A DNA stretch of 64,000 nt from Sphingobacterium faecale. Lineage in GTDB: Bacteria; Bacteroidota; Bacteroidia; Sphingobacteriales; Sphingobacteriaceae. Positions 8,301 to 16,160 of this stretch are shown here, piece after piece. The translations under genes were made by a program, and so were the position numbers. The stretch is from contig NZ_JAERTY010000006.1 of assembly GCF_016746095.1 (NCBI RefSeq), forward strand, positions 55,323-119,322, written 5' to 3'. Every line of letters starts with the position of its first letter. Within the stretch, counting starts at the first letter, position 1. Below the pieces are notes generated by a model. It did no database searches. It was given only the letters and a program-made list of their open reading frames with translations, and had not been told where the DNA came from.

Positions 8301-8872
8301 TTTTTAGAAAGAAAGATGGCTCCTATACTTACCAATATGATTGGGATGATGAGGTCGTCGCTGCTAATGCTGCTCCTAAATTTCAGGGAATATTGAGTAG
8401 TAATTTTTCTTTCAAAGGTTTTACGATGGGACTTAATTTCAGGTATATTCTGAATCAGGGGGTATTCAATTCTGCACTCTTTAATAAAGTAGAAAATATT
8501 ACCTGGAATCAGATGGTAAATAGTAACCAGGATAAACGAGCGTTGTACTCGCGCTGGAAAGAGGTTGGTGATATTGCTGAGTTTAGAAAAATTCAATTGA
8601 ATGATTGGGACGAATCCACATCAAAAATAGATCAGTCGACACAACCATCTTCGCGCTTTGTACAAAAGGAAAATACACTTTCACTAGAATCTGCAAGTGT
8701 GGGATATGAATTGCGTAACCGCGCTTGGATGCAATCTGCACGATTGAGCAATCTAAGATTTACAGGATATGTCAATGAGATTTTTAGACTGTCTACGGTT
8801 AAAAGAGAGCGGGGTATCAGTTACCCATTTGCTCGTACGGTATCATTCAGTTTGTCCGCGAACTTTCAATAA
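5387..8872 (+). CDS. SusC/RagA-type TonB-dependent transducer with STN domain (locus A)
   Basis: This 1161-residue outer-membrane transporter has a hydrophobic signal segment at about residues 49-63 (cleavage near HAQ, 67-69) and an STN signalling domain at 70-137. A carboxypeptidase-regulatory-like domain at about 165-240 and a TonB plug at about 255-385 (LFILDGFE and LLKDAASTAAYGSRASNGVV) follow. The 22-strand barrel ends in an aromatic residue near the C-terminus (SLSANFQ). The STN domain means it also signals to the FecR protein encoded upstream. The N-terminus is about 45 residues longer before the signal core than usual. ATG at 5450 is an alternative start, but 5387 follows the normal leader sequence. 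SusD begins nine bases after the stop. Confidence 0.94.
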   Translation: MQEYSEARPIELGREETLAAMPVKKARAQAEFLGNSTKLSTTKSSWKIRLSVVLLSTALLQLPMSIHAQKITLDLKDASIKQIFQQVEKQSGYSFFYKDVDVANFKKRGVSFSNTNLNQVLESILTPYGLDYEIVNKTVVIKKMVVSGGRNKTSVNVAQVQQYRGQILNEQGKGMPGVNVRLKSKPSVAVTTQKDGSFVLPSGEAGEVLVVSYLGYETREVILEGTDKVVRITLKSKENEVEEVIITGMMERRKETFTGATSSFNGEELKAVSNTNVLQSLKTLDPSFLIMENNLAGGNPNALPTIELRGQTSISTEALRDEFSSDPNQPLFILDGFETSLKTIVDLDINRIASVTLLKDAASTAAYGSRASNGVVVIETIRPKAGELIFNYTTDGNIQFPDLSGYNMMNATEKIEFERLSGRFTRHYRNDNWEKQEKLDSLYSFYQKELARGVNTYWLSEPLQTSFSQRHSLMVSGGENALTYSIGGDYKYYNGVMKGSGGKNWGARLNLGYRAGKINIINQLYLSGYEQRESPYGAFSTWVNTNPYYEKKDASERYLAELKQYETTETTYIHNPLYATTLSNFDRSNNFDLTNNFKAIYQLNSDLRLESSIQVKKFNTKSERFLSPLDLSFDKTAILQRGSLRSRNRESFGYTANVGAQYGKTFGQHLVNGVLRFEVSDLNNTSAGFFAVGFPTNSNGNPRFAYGYAPNGRPEASSSVSRRNSIVSSFNYSYDRRYNADLSLTYDGSTSFGTNNVYSPFFSAGLSWNLNQEEFLKELTWVDLLRLRANIGLTGNQSFASYTSISTYDYYKDYNYSGQGLYLSSLGNPDLQWQSTRQTSIGLDANLLKNRVSLQINAYRKVTDPLVVGITLPPSTALSNYPINAGALTVEGVELITRYSPVYRPSERVVWTLGLTSSTVKETYSGFGNVLETLNKSLRDSRTLMKYRDGGSPNDIWAVPSLGIDPATGNEIFRKKDGSYTYQYDWDDEVVAANAAPKFQGILSSNFSFKGFTMGLNFRYILNQGVFNSALFNKVENITWNQMVNSNQDKRALYSRWKEVGDIAEFRKIQLNDWDESTSKIDQSTQPSSRFVQKENTLSLESASVGYELRNRAWMQSARLSNLRFTGYVNEIFRLSTVKRERGISYPFARTVSFSLSANFQ

Positions 8873-8881
8873 TAGAATATT

Positions 8882-10303
8882 ATGAAAATAAAAAATATTA
8901 GATTAATCATAGTGTGTCTGATCGGTGCGGTGTTTGCCTCTTGCACCAAATGGCTTAATGTTCAGCCGGAGGACCGATTTTCCGAGGAACAGGTTTTCTC
9001 GACAGCACAGGGATTTGAAGAAACATTAAATGGGGTCTATATAAAACTTGCTTCTGGTAACTTGTATGGAGACAAACTTACATTGACAATACCAGATGTA
9101 CTGGCTCAGTTATATAAAACCAATGGTTCTGTTTCGCATCGATTTGCGGCACTAGGGCGCTATGAGTATGGCGATGCGAAAGCCGTAAAGCCGCTGATGG
9201 AAGGTATTTGGAAAGATGCCTATGTTGCTATAACTAATATCAATAAGCTCATAGAAGCTATTGATACCAAAGGGGCTGCAGTGCTTAAGAATGATAGGTT
9301 GCATACGATGAAAGGCGAATTATTGGGGCTTCGGGCATTTTTGCATTTTGATATGCTAAGATTTTACGGCCCTGTGTATGATAGTGCCGATTCGACTGTG
9401 AACGCTATTCCGTATTATAAGGCAACAAAAGTAGAGGTGCAGCCATTCTCTCCAGCAAATGTAGTCATGGGTATGGTTATTAATGATCTTAATGAGGCGT
9501 TGATCTTAATGAAAGACGATCCTGCTAAGGCTGTAGGGTATAAAGAGCAGAATAATCATCGATTCAATTATTATGCGGTATTGGCAACAAAAGCTAGGGT
9601 TTTATTGTATAGAAAAGATAATGCAGGAGCCTATAAAGTAGCGAAGGAGGTTGTGGACCAATCCGAATTATTCCCTTGGATTAAAGGCACTAAAATAACG
9701 GCAGAGCTTAAAAATCCAGACCGTATATTCCATACGGAACTGCTTTTTGCAGCTTATTCAAATGACCTGTACAACAACTATAATGATTACTTCTATTATG
9801 AACAGGGAGATAATATATTGGCGGGTGGCTCAAAACAGTTTATTAAAAAAGTGTTTGAAGAGAAGACTGCGGATTACCGCTATACCTATTTGTGGAGAGA
9901 TCCACCCGGGATTGTAGGGTATGAGGTGTTTTTTAAATATGCGGACATCGCCGATAAAGGAATAGGGTCACAACCTCAGCGCAATCTAATCCCTATTATC
10001 CGTCTGAGTGAAATGTATTATATACTCGCAGAGACTGATCCTGTGCCAGCTAATGGTTTGGCTTATTTGAACAAGGTGTTGAATGCCCGAGGTCTCGGTG
10101 CTCTGACATCAGTTACTAATTTACAAAATGAGGTTATGAAGGAGTACCGTAAAGAGTTTTATGGAGAGGGGCAGTTGTGGTATTACTACAAACGAAAGAA
10201 AATAACCAGTATACTATCTGCTTTGCCAACTAACAATAACGGTACAATTCCAAGCTCTGCATGGGTGGTACCTATTCCTGAAGAAGAACTAGCTAACCGA
10301 TAA
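8882..10303 (+). CDS. RagB/SusD-family surface lipoprotein (locus A)
   Basis: The 473-residue product has a lipoprotein signal with lipobox FASC (Cys21). SusD hallmarks follow: an N-terminal segment WLNVQPEDRFSEEQVFST, a helical-repeat motif LLGLRAFLHFDMLRFYGP (near residue 150) and the C-terminal EYRKEFYGEGQLWYYYKRKK, with a short VPIPEEEL tail. SusD proteins cap the SusC barrel at the cell surface and capture the ligand. The LHFDM variant of the usual RAYxYFDL motif recurs in loci B and C, suggesting a common subfamily. Its stop codon TAA overlaps the next ATG by one base. Confidence 0.93.
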   Translation: MKIKNIRLIIVCLIGAVFASCTKWLNVQPEDRFSEEQVFSTAQGFEETLNGVYIKLASGNLYGDKLTLTIPDVLAQLYKTNGSVSHRFAALGRYEYGDAKAVKPLMEGIWKDAYVAITNINKLIEAIDTKGAAVLKNDRLHTMKGELLGLRAFLHFDMLRFYGPVYDSADSTVNAIPYYKATKVEVQPFSPANVVMGMVINDLNEALILMKDDPAKAVGYKEQNNHRFNYYAVLATKARVLLYRKDNAGAYKVAKEVVDQSELFPWIKGTKITAELKNPDRIFHTELLFAAYSNDLYNNYNDYFYYEQGDNILAGGSKQFIKKVFEEKTADYRYTYLWRDPPGIVGYEVFFKYADIADKGIGSQPQRNLIPIIRLSEMYYILAETDPVPANGLAYLNKVLNARGLGALTSVTNLQNEVMKEYRKEFYGEGQLWYYYKRKKITSILSALPTNNNGTIPSSAWVVPIPEEELANR

Positions 10304-11121
10304 TGGATGATATCATGACTACAATAAGATTTTTTTATATAGTAATCCTTTTTTCACTGCTGTGTGGCTGTAAAGAGCAGAGCTTGGAGATGTTTAGCGA
10401 AAGTGAAAATGGGGCTTCAATTTATTTTACAGAACCGTATGCAACGGGCGCCAATACCGTGCCTTTGGATAGTCTTGCTGTAAAATTCGGATTTAAACCA
10501 GAGGAAGTAAATACTACGGAAGAAAGTGTATCCGTCTCTGTGACTGGACCGCTGCACGATGTGGACCGCGAGTTTAGGCTGGAAATAAGTCCAAATGCGA
10601 GTTTAGAAAAGGATAAGCATTACCAGATTTTGAATGAGCGGCTGATAATTCCTGCAGGGAAGAATACAGGACTAATAAAACTTAAAGTTCTGAAAGCAAA
10701 AGAAATGAAAACGCAGCAGTTGTCTACTGTATTTGAACTCGTTCCTAATGAGAATTTCAATACAAATATAGCGTATCGGTGGAAAAACAATATGCAAAAG
10801 AAAACACCGGTACTTAAGTTCCGTGTGGTAGCTGATGATATGTTTGATAAACCCTATGTATGGATTGCTAGTAAAACATTGGTTGAAGGGTATCTGGGGG
10901 ATTATTCCTTCGCAAAGTTATCCTTAATTATTGAGCTGTTTGACGAAAAACTTGAACATTTTACAGATCCTCAGTATGCAATTGACAAGTACTTTACGGT
11001 AGCAAAATTGTCTTATTGGGCGTCGTACATGAAGTTCTGGTTGGGAAAAGAAGAATCTGAAGGACGAATCCACTTGGATGAGAATAAAAAGGAAATAAAG
11101 ATGGGGCCTAACGCCAATTAA
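10303..11121 (+). CDS. DUF4843-type lipoprotein (locus A)
   Basis: This 272-residue lipoprotein has lipobox LCGC with Cys23. The start ATG overlaps the susD stop by one base; a second ATG at 10315 would give a tighter signal peptide. The mature part has the DUF4843 pattern: a first strand ASIYF, a statement of symmetric beta strands (VSVSVTGPL, DREFRLEI), the loop KDKHYQIL, the strand RLIIPAGKNTGLIKLKVLK and a C-terminal helical part (YLGDYSFAKLSLI). The domain fold is probably two immunoglobulin-like sheets. The gene always follows susD in this window, so the protein is likely a surface accessory of the SusC/SusD complex. No enzymatic residues are apparent. Confidence 0.8.
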   Translation: MDDIMTTIRFFYIVILFSLLCGCKEQSLEMFSESENGASIYFTEPYATGANTVPLDSLAVKFGFKPEEVNTTEESVSVSVTGPLHDVDREFRLEISPNASLEKDKHYQILNERLIIPAGKNTGLIKLKVLKAKEMKTQQLSTVFELVPNENFNTNIAYRWKNNMQKKTPVLKFRVVADDMFDKPYVWIASKTLVEGYLGDYSFAKLSLIIELFDEKLEHFTDPQYAIDKYFTVAKLSYWASYMKFWLGKEESEGRIHLDENKKEIKMGPNAN

Positions 11122-11130
11122 AAAAGACGA

Positions 11131-12711
11131 ATGAAAACATTTATAAAATATAGTGCACTTCTTATGTGGCTGTTTGTATTTGGTAGCTGTAAGAAGGATT
11201 TGGGCAATTATGAATACACGACAATCGATAGTGTTTTTATTGCAGATATCGAAGAGACCTATACCACGAAGGCCGCATCCACGCTTCAGATTCACCCTAA
11301 GTTGTTACTGGCGTCGGGCAAACAGATAAATACCGATGACTACACTTATAGGTGGGCTGCTTATAAAATCGGTATGAACCTCCCTCCGGTGATTATCGGT
11401 GAAGAAAATACATTAGATCAAAAAGTGACACTGGATATTGGGAGCTATACCATATACTACACGATAAAGGAGAAGGAGAGCGAAATCAGCTGGACTAAAA
11501 AGTTTAAACTGCAGATTACATCTGGATATAACGGTGGCTGGATGATTTTGGCAGAAGATAATGGAAAAGCTAGAATTGACTTCTTTGAGTACGACCATGC
11601 TACAGGTACTTATCCTAAGGCACATCGGAATTTTCAGGAGAATATAAGAGATGCTGCTGGTAATCCGATCGGCTTGCCAGGCAGGCCTAAATTTATTACT
11701 ACCTGGAACAATCAGACCGAAGCAACCGGCAAGCAGGCTAAATATTTGGTATATATCGGCACGGATCAACGCACAGAGAAGATTAATCTGACGGATGGCT
11801 TTGTATGGAGTGAGCAGTACGCTTTTAAATTTGAAACAGCCAACCCGCCTTTGTTTGAGACGATAGATGCGATAAGGCCTACAGGTTCCTCGGACGGTTA
11901 TGTCGTGAAAGGAAATGATGTATACATTAAAAATTCGATGTTCCAGTGGAATGTAGGAACGCCTGTAAATAGACTCTCCGATGGGAAATATATAAAGGTA
12001 TCTCCTTTGATTGCGACTGTTGAAGGATTTGATATGGCTTGTTTGATGTATGACATGGTTAATAAACGTTTCATAAGAAATTCCGATATGTCGCAAATAT
12101 CAACTTCTCCACTGAGCTATAACGCGAATAGTTCAGCATTCAACCCGAATGATGTAGGGATGGATCTGGTATGGATGAATCAGACAGTAGCATTTGGAGG
12201 GCAGGCTTATGCAGTACTGAAGAAGGAAAATAAGTTCTTTCTAGCCCGAATGACAAATAACCTGACTTTTGCTGCTCGATTTTTAGATGATATTACTGGA
12301 ATACCGGATATTGCAAAAGCGACTTCCTTCGAGGTCGATCCTCGATATGGTTACCTGCAGTATGTGGTTGGAGGCAAAATATATCAATATGATCCGAGTG
12401 AGAAGAAAACAACGCTGATGAAGGATTATGGTAACAGGCAGATCTCGACATTCAAATATTTGCGCAGTACGTTTATTAATTATAGCACGGTTGCTAACGT
12501 TAAAAATGAAAAAACCTATGGTAAACGGTTTCTTCCTTTAACATTGGGCTTGGTGGTTGCTACGTTTGATCCAACACAACCGCAGGCCTCGGGTAAAGTG
12601 GATGTGTGGGAAGCGCCGCAATTTAATGGAGCGTTCAAGAGCTTACTGTCTTTTGATGGTTTTGGAAAAGTGGCTGATGTTACGGAAGCAGAGGCGCCTT
12701 TAGGCTGGTAA
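11131..12711 (+). CDS. PKD-like family lipoprotein (locus A)
   Basis: The 526-residue lipoprotein has lipobox FGSC with Cys20 followed by KKDLGNYEY, the standard opening of this family. An N-terminal PKD-like (immunoglobulin) domain spans about residues 25-130, with the YTYRWAAY and SYTIYYTIKEKES strands. After a GWMILAEDNGKARIDFF strand, about 380 residues of beta-propeller-like text follow. The family is known only from SusC/SusD loci and its ligand is not established. The gene follows the DUF4843 gene by nine bases and precedes the thioredoxin gene by twelve, so all of locus A is one operon. Confidence 0.8.
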   Translation: MKTFIKYSALLMWLFVFGSCKKDLGNYEYTTIDSVFIADIEETYTTKAASTLQIHPKLLLASGKQINTDDYTYRWAAYKIGMNLPPVIIGEENTLDQKVTLDIGSYTIYYTIKEKESEISWTKKFKLQITSGYNGGWMILAEDNGKARIDFFEYDHATGTYPKAHRNFQENIRDAAGNPIGLPGRPKFITTWNNQTEATGKQAKYLVYIGTDQRTEKINLTDGFVWSEQYAFKFETANPPLFETIDAIRPTGSSDGYVVKGNDVYIKNSMFQWNVGTPVNRLSDGKYIKVSPLIATVEGFDMACLMYDMVNKRFIRNSDMSQISTSPLSYNANSSAFNPNDVGMDLVWMNQTVAFGGQAYAVLKKENKFFLARMTNNLTFAARFLDDITGIPDIAKATSFEVDPRYGYLQYVVGGKIYQYDPSEKKTTLMKDYGNRQISTFKYLRSTFINYSTVANVKNEKTYGKRFLPLTLGLVVATFDPTQPQASGKVDVWEAPQFNGAFKSLLSFDGFGKVADVTEAEAPLGW

Positions 12712-12723
12712 AAGAAAAAAAGA

Positions 12724-14064
12724 ATGAAGTATCTGTATATCATTGCGGTCTTGCTACTGGGGATCACAAAGCTATCTGCCCAAAGAGCAGCGAATATCAA
12801 CGGTGTGACTGAGGTCACACCGTTGAAAGAAATTAGTTTGTTTAAGGTGTATAATGGCCGATTGGTTGAAATCGCAACTGCTATGCCGAATAGTCAGGGC
12901 GATTTTGCTTTTCGCTTTATTCCTGAATATGAGGGCTTGTATCTCGTGGGGACAGGCTCTACACAAGGGCAGCAGGGATTGAACCGTTTTTATCTAAAAG
13001 GGGGAGAGTCCTTAAACTTTAGATTGACTAAGGGGGGATACGAGTTAACAGGCAAGAATACGAAAGAGAATAAGACTTTATACGCATGGGATAAGCAGGT
13101 TGCCAACTTTAAAGAGAAAGGAACAAACCTAGGGGGAATGAGTACGTATGTGGACTTCTTTCCCGAAGTAGAGGCTTTTAAAAATGAGGTTGTCAAAATC
13201 GGAAAGTCTGCTAAAACCGGAAATTCGAAATTTGATGCTTTTTTTCGGACTTTGGTGGATTTTGATTTCGCTTATTATGCCATTTCTTATCTCTACATGC
13301 CTCGATCGACACACCCTGCCAAAGAGGAAATGAGTGATTATTATAAACGACTGGATATAGACGCCTATCTGACCGATGAATTGCTACTACTGCCGTATGG
13401 CGATCGTTTTATGAGCATTCTGGTATACCAAAAAGTGGATTTAGCAAGCAAACCACCTTTCGAGAAGCAAGTGGAAGCTATCCCCTCAAATATATTGAAA
13501 GGACAGTTTGTATTGAATCGTTTGGAAGGAGCCCGTTCGTACAGTGATTTTCTGACAATGTATGAGCGCTACGAAAACTATTTTACATTGGTAGAACAAA
13601 AAGAGCGTGTGGCTGCAGTAGGGGCTAAGCTGGTGGAAACTAAGGTAGGAGTACCTGCATTTAAGTTTATTTTTCCAGATCTGGAAGGGAGCGATATCGC
13701 ACTCGAGGATATGAAAGGAAAGGTGGTGTTGGTAGATATGTGGGCGACTTGGTGTGGCCCTTGTCGTGGAGAAGAGCCGTATTGGGAACAACTGAATGAC
13801 TTGTTCAAAGACAAAGAGGTGGCCTTTGTAGGTGTTTCAACAGACAAAGACAAACCCAAATGGGAAGCGTATGTCAAGGAGAAAAAGCTGAAGGGGATAC
13901 AGTTGCACGCAGGGCCGGATAATGGTCTTTCTAAAGCATACAAAGTAACTAGTATTCCTCGTTATATCTTGATAGACAAGGAGGGTAATTTGATCACGGC
14001 AGACGGCCCTAGGCCATCTGATCCGAAGTTGAAGACACTCTTGGAAGAGTGGTTGAAAAAATAG
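12724..14064 (+). CDS. TlpA-like secreted thioredoxin-fold protein (locus A)
   Basis: This 446-residue protein has a signal peptide ending near SAQ (residue 19). A beta-rich N-terminal region of about 100 residues, a helical linker and a C-terminal TlpA/redoxin domain (about 315-445) follow. The active site WATWCGPCR has its cysteines at 344 and 347, and the cis-proline loop is SIPRY. Proteins of this build are membrane-exported thiol-disulfide reductases. It is the last gene of the operon, before a strong terminator. Coupling to the importer suggests reduction of an imported disulfide or maintenance of the lipoproteins; this is inference. Locus B has no counterpart. Confidence 0.88.
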   Translation: MKYLYIIAVLLLGITKLSAQRAANINGVTEVTPLKEISLFKVYNGRLVEIATAMPNSQGDFAFRFIPEYEGLYLVGTGSTQGQQGLNRFYLKGGESLNFRLTKGGYELTGKNTKENKTLYAWDKQVANFKEKGTNLGGMSTYVDFFPEVEAFKNEVVKIGKSAKTGNSKFDAFFRTLVDFDFAYYAISYLYMPRSTHPAKEEMSDYYKRLDIDAYLTDELLLLPYGDRFMSILVYQKVDLASKPPFEKQVEAIPSNILKGQFVLNRLEGARSYSDFLTMYERYENYFTLVEQKERVAAVGAKLVETKVGVPAFKFIFPDLEGSDIALEDMKGKVVLVDMWATWCGPCRGEEPYWEQLNDLFKDKEVAFVGVSTDKDKPKWEAYVKEKKLKGIQLHAGPDNGLSKAYKVTSIPRYILIDKEGNLITADGPRPSDPKLKTLLEEWLKK

Positions 14065-14095
14065 AAAATCAGTACAAATAGTGTTTAGTTTGTGC

Positions 14096-14127
14096 AGAGG
14101 GCTGCTTGAAAGAGCAGTCCTCTTTTT
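14096..14127 (+). terminator. Terminator of locus A
   Basis: An eleven-pair stem (AGAGGGCTGCT with its complement AGCAGTCCTCT, one G-T pair) closes on a short GAAA-type loop. It is followed by TTTTT, 32 bases after the thioredoxin stop. Confidence 0.85.
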
Positions 14128-14204
14128 GTAGGGCGTACTATTGTTTTATAGGTAAATCTCTTCTTTTTTTCTAACTTAGCCCACTATAATAAGATGTATG
14201 TGAT

Positions 14205-14789
14205 ATGCATTTGGTTGAAAAAGAGACAATACGGAAGCTTCAAGAAGGTAGCCTAAGGGCCTTTGAACAGGTGTATGATACGCTGAGTCATGGCGTGTAC
14301 AGTGTCTCTTTTAACCTGACACAAGATCGGTTCTTGGCAGAGGAGGTGGTGCAGGAGGTGTTTGTAAAGCTTTGGGGATCCCGTGACAAACTCAATATAG
14401 AGGGTAATCTTTGGGTTTTTCTATATGTGGTATCCAAGCGTTTGAGTCTGAATAAAATAAGGTCAATGCAACGGCAGCGTATAGCGTATGATGGTATCGA
14501 TGAGAACATGATGATTACACCATCGGTCGAACAGGATATATTCCATAAAGAACTGGAGCTGTTGCTCGAAAGGAGTATCGCGGATCTGCCTAAGCAACAA
14601 CAGATTATCATCGATCTTAGTCGAAATGAACAACTCACCCACCGGGAGATTGCCGAACGGCTGGGGCTGTCGACACATACGGTGCGCAATCACATGGCAC
14701 AGGCATTAAAGAACCTGAGGCGTAAACTACAGCATAGTGATGCCGAATTGTATCTAGCCCTTATTGTGTATATCAATAAGCTTTTTTAA
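14205..14789 (+). CDS. ECF RNA polymerase sigma factor (locus B)
   Basis: This 194-residue sigma factor has region 2 at about 20-85 (LAEEVVQEVFVKLWGSRDKL) and region 4 at about 125-180 (LTHREIAERLGLSTHTVRNHM). A C-terminal hydrophobic tail (LYLALIVYINKLF) is commonly seen in Bacteroidota ECF factors paired with FecR. It begins 140 bases after the locus A operon and 77 bases after that operon's terminator, so it has its own promoter. I could not identify a perfect -7 box there. The partner anti-sigma gene follows after 89 bases. Confidence 0.93.
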   Translation: MHLVEKETIRKLQEGSLRAFEQVYDTLSHGVYSVSFNLTQDRFLAEEVVQEVFVKLWGSRDKLNIEGNLWVFLYVVSKRLSLNKIRSMQRQRIAYDGIDENMMITPSVEQDIFHKELELLLERSIADLPKQQQIIIDLSRNEQLTHREIAERLGLSTHTVRNHMAQALKNLRRKLQHSDAELYLALIVYINKLF

Positions 14790-14878
14790 ATAGCTATATA
14801 GTAGTCTCTTATAAAAAATATCAGGATTGACTAGTAGCATACTGATTTTGTGGTGTTCTTATCACAAATACAACTGAC

Positions 14879-16027
14879 TTGGAGGCTAACCGACTTAAAG
14901 AATTATTACCGAAATACTATAAACGGGACATAACTGTGACCGAACGGGAGGAGCTGTGGCGTCTGATGGTGGATCTTCCGGAAGAAGTGGTGTCTTCTAT
15001 GGTGGATGAGACTATCGTGGTGGACATGGCCGCCCCATTTGAGAAAGAGAACCTTCGGGGCGCAATACGAGCGGAAGCAGGATTGGTTCCGGAGAATCGG
15101 AAAACACACTTTCGTAAGTGGTATCCTTATGCTGCTGCGGTCTTAATCGCCGGTGTATTGTCTGTCGCTGTTCTGAAATTGGACTTTTGGAAGGCAGACT
15201 CTGCAGTCGAAGTTGCAGTCACTCCTGTGGATATCACCTTGCCGGATGATAAGGCGCTTGTAAAATTAGGGAATGGTTCTGTATTTGTTGTGAGTGATTC
15301 TTTGGACCGTTTGGAGACAAAAGATGTCGCGGTACAGCGAGTAAGTGAAGGTATCTATCTATTTGATGTGCTGCCTCAGCCAGATCATAAGGAAGAATTT
15401 CTGTCTTTCTCTACACCTAAGGGTGTGTCTAATCAGGTCATTTTATCTGATGGCACAAAAGTGTGGCTTAACTCATCATCGCAGTTGTTGGTTTCTTCAA
15501 ACTATAAAGCAGGTACCCGTAAGGTTAAACTTGTTGGAGAAGGTTACTTTGAAGTAGCTAAACAGAAGGAGTCTCCCTTCGAGGTGTCTGCCAAAGAAGC
15601 GAAGGTCACCGTGTTGGGTACTGTTTTTAATATCCGGGCTTTTGAGAATGAGCTGGAAACAAAAACAACACTATCTGAAGGAACAGTCCGGATATCGCAT
15701 AAGGGTAAGGACTTGGTATTGGCTCCAGGGCAACAGGCGATTACTGTAGCGGAGAAGAATGGTATACGCGTTCAGCAGGTGGAAGTAGACCAGGAGACAG
15801 GCTGGAAGGAAGGATATTTCCGATTCTCTGAGCAGCCGCTTGAAGTTATCTTGGATGAACTGACACGCTGGTATGATATTGATGAGGTGCTGTTTCAAAA
15901 GAAAGTGCATTCACGAATTACGTTGAGCCTGGCGCGTACCCGAAGCCTTGCGGATATATTGAAACGAATAGAGGGCGTAGCGAGTGTCCAAATAGAAGTC
16001 AAAGGAAGGAGGATCGTCGTGAAATAG
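14879..16027 (+). CDS. FecR-family anti-sigma factor (locus B)
   Basis: This 382-residue FecR protein has a sigma-binding N-terminus, a membrane helix at about residues 80-97 (YAAAVLIAGVLSVAVL), a FecR domain (LSDGTKVWLNSSSQLLVSSN, GEGYFEVAKQ) and a C-terminal DUF4974 domain. The frame starts with TTG at 14879. The first residues (EANRLKELLPKYYKRDIT) are the conserved FecR N-terminus, and the next ATG would delete 28 of them, so TTG appears to be the real start. That would lower translation relative to the sigma gene. The susC gene begins 133 bases later, with a hairpin between them. Confidence 0.92.
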   Translation: MEANRLKELLPKYYKRDITVTEREELWRLMVDLPEEVVSSMVDETIVVDMAAPFEKENLRGAIRAEAGLVPENRKTHFRKWYPYAAAVLIAGVLSVAVLKLDFWKADSAVEVAVTPVDITLPDDKALVKLGNGSVFVVSDSLDRLETKDVAVQRVSEGIYLFDVLPQPDHKEEFLSFSTPKGVSNQVILSDGTKVWLNSSSQLLVSSNYKAGTRKVKLVGEGYFEVAKQKESPFEVSAKEAKVTVLGTVFNIRAFENELETKTTLSEGTVRISHKGKDLVLAPGQQAITVAEKNGIRVQQVEVDQETGWKEGYFRFSEQPLEVILDELTRWYDIDEVLFQKKVHSRITLSLARTRSLADILKRIEGVASVQIEVKGRRIVVK

Positions 16028-16070
16028 GGACCTGACAATGACAAAATTATGGTCGGCTTGTTAACAAAAA

Positions 16071-16092
16071 CGGAAGTGCGCTAACACTTCCG
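16071..16092 (+). promoter_or_regulatory. Hairpin between fecR and susC of locus B
   Basis: An exact eight-base inverted repeat (CGGAAGTG, loop CGCTAA, CACTTCCG) lies 43 bases after the fecR stop and 68 before the susC ATG. No T-run follows, so it is not an ordinary terminator. It could stabilise the downstream susC message, mark a processing site or bind a regulator. Loci A and C have no equivalent in their shorter fecR-susC gaps. Confidence 0.4.
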
Positions 16093-16160
16093 TGAATGCA
16101 GTGTTAATCAGTTGATTGAAGCTAACAATAACTAACTTTTTTTTAACCACATTATTTCAA

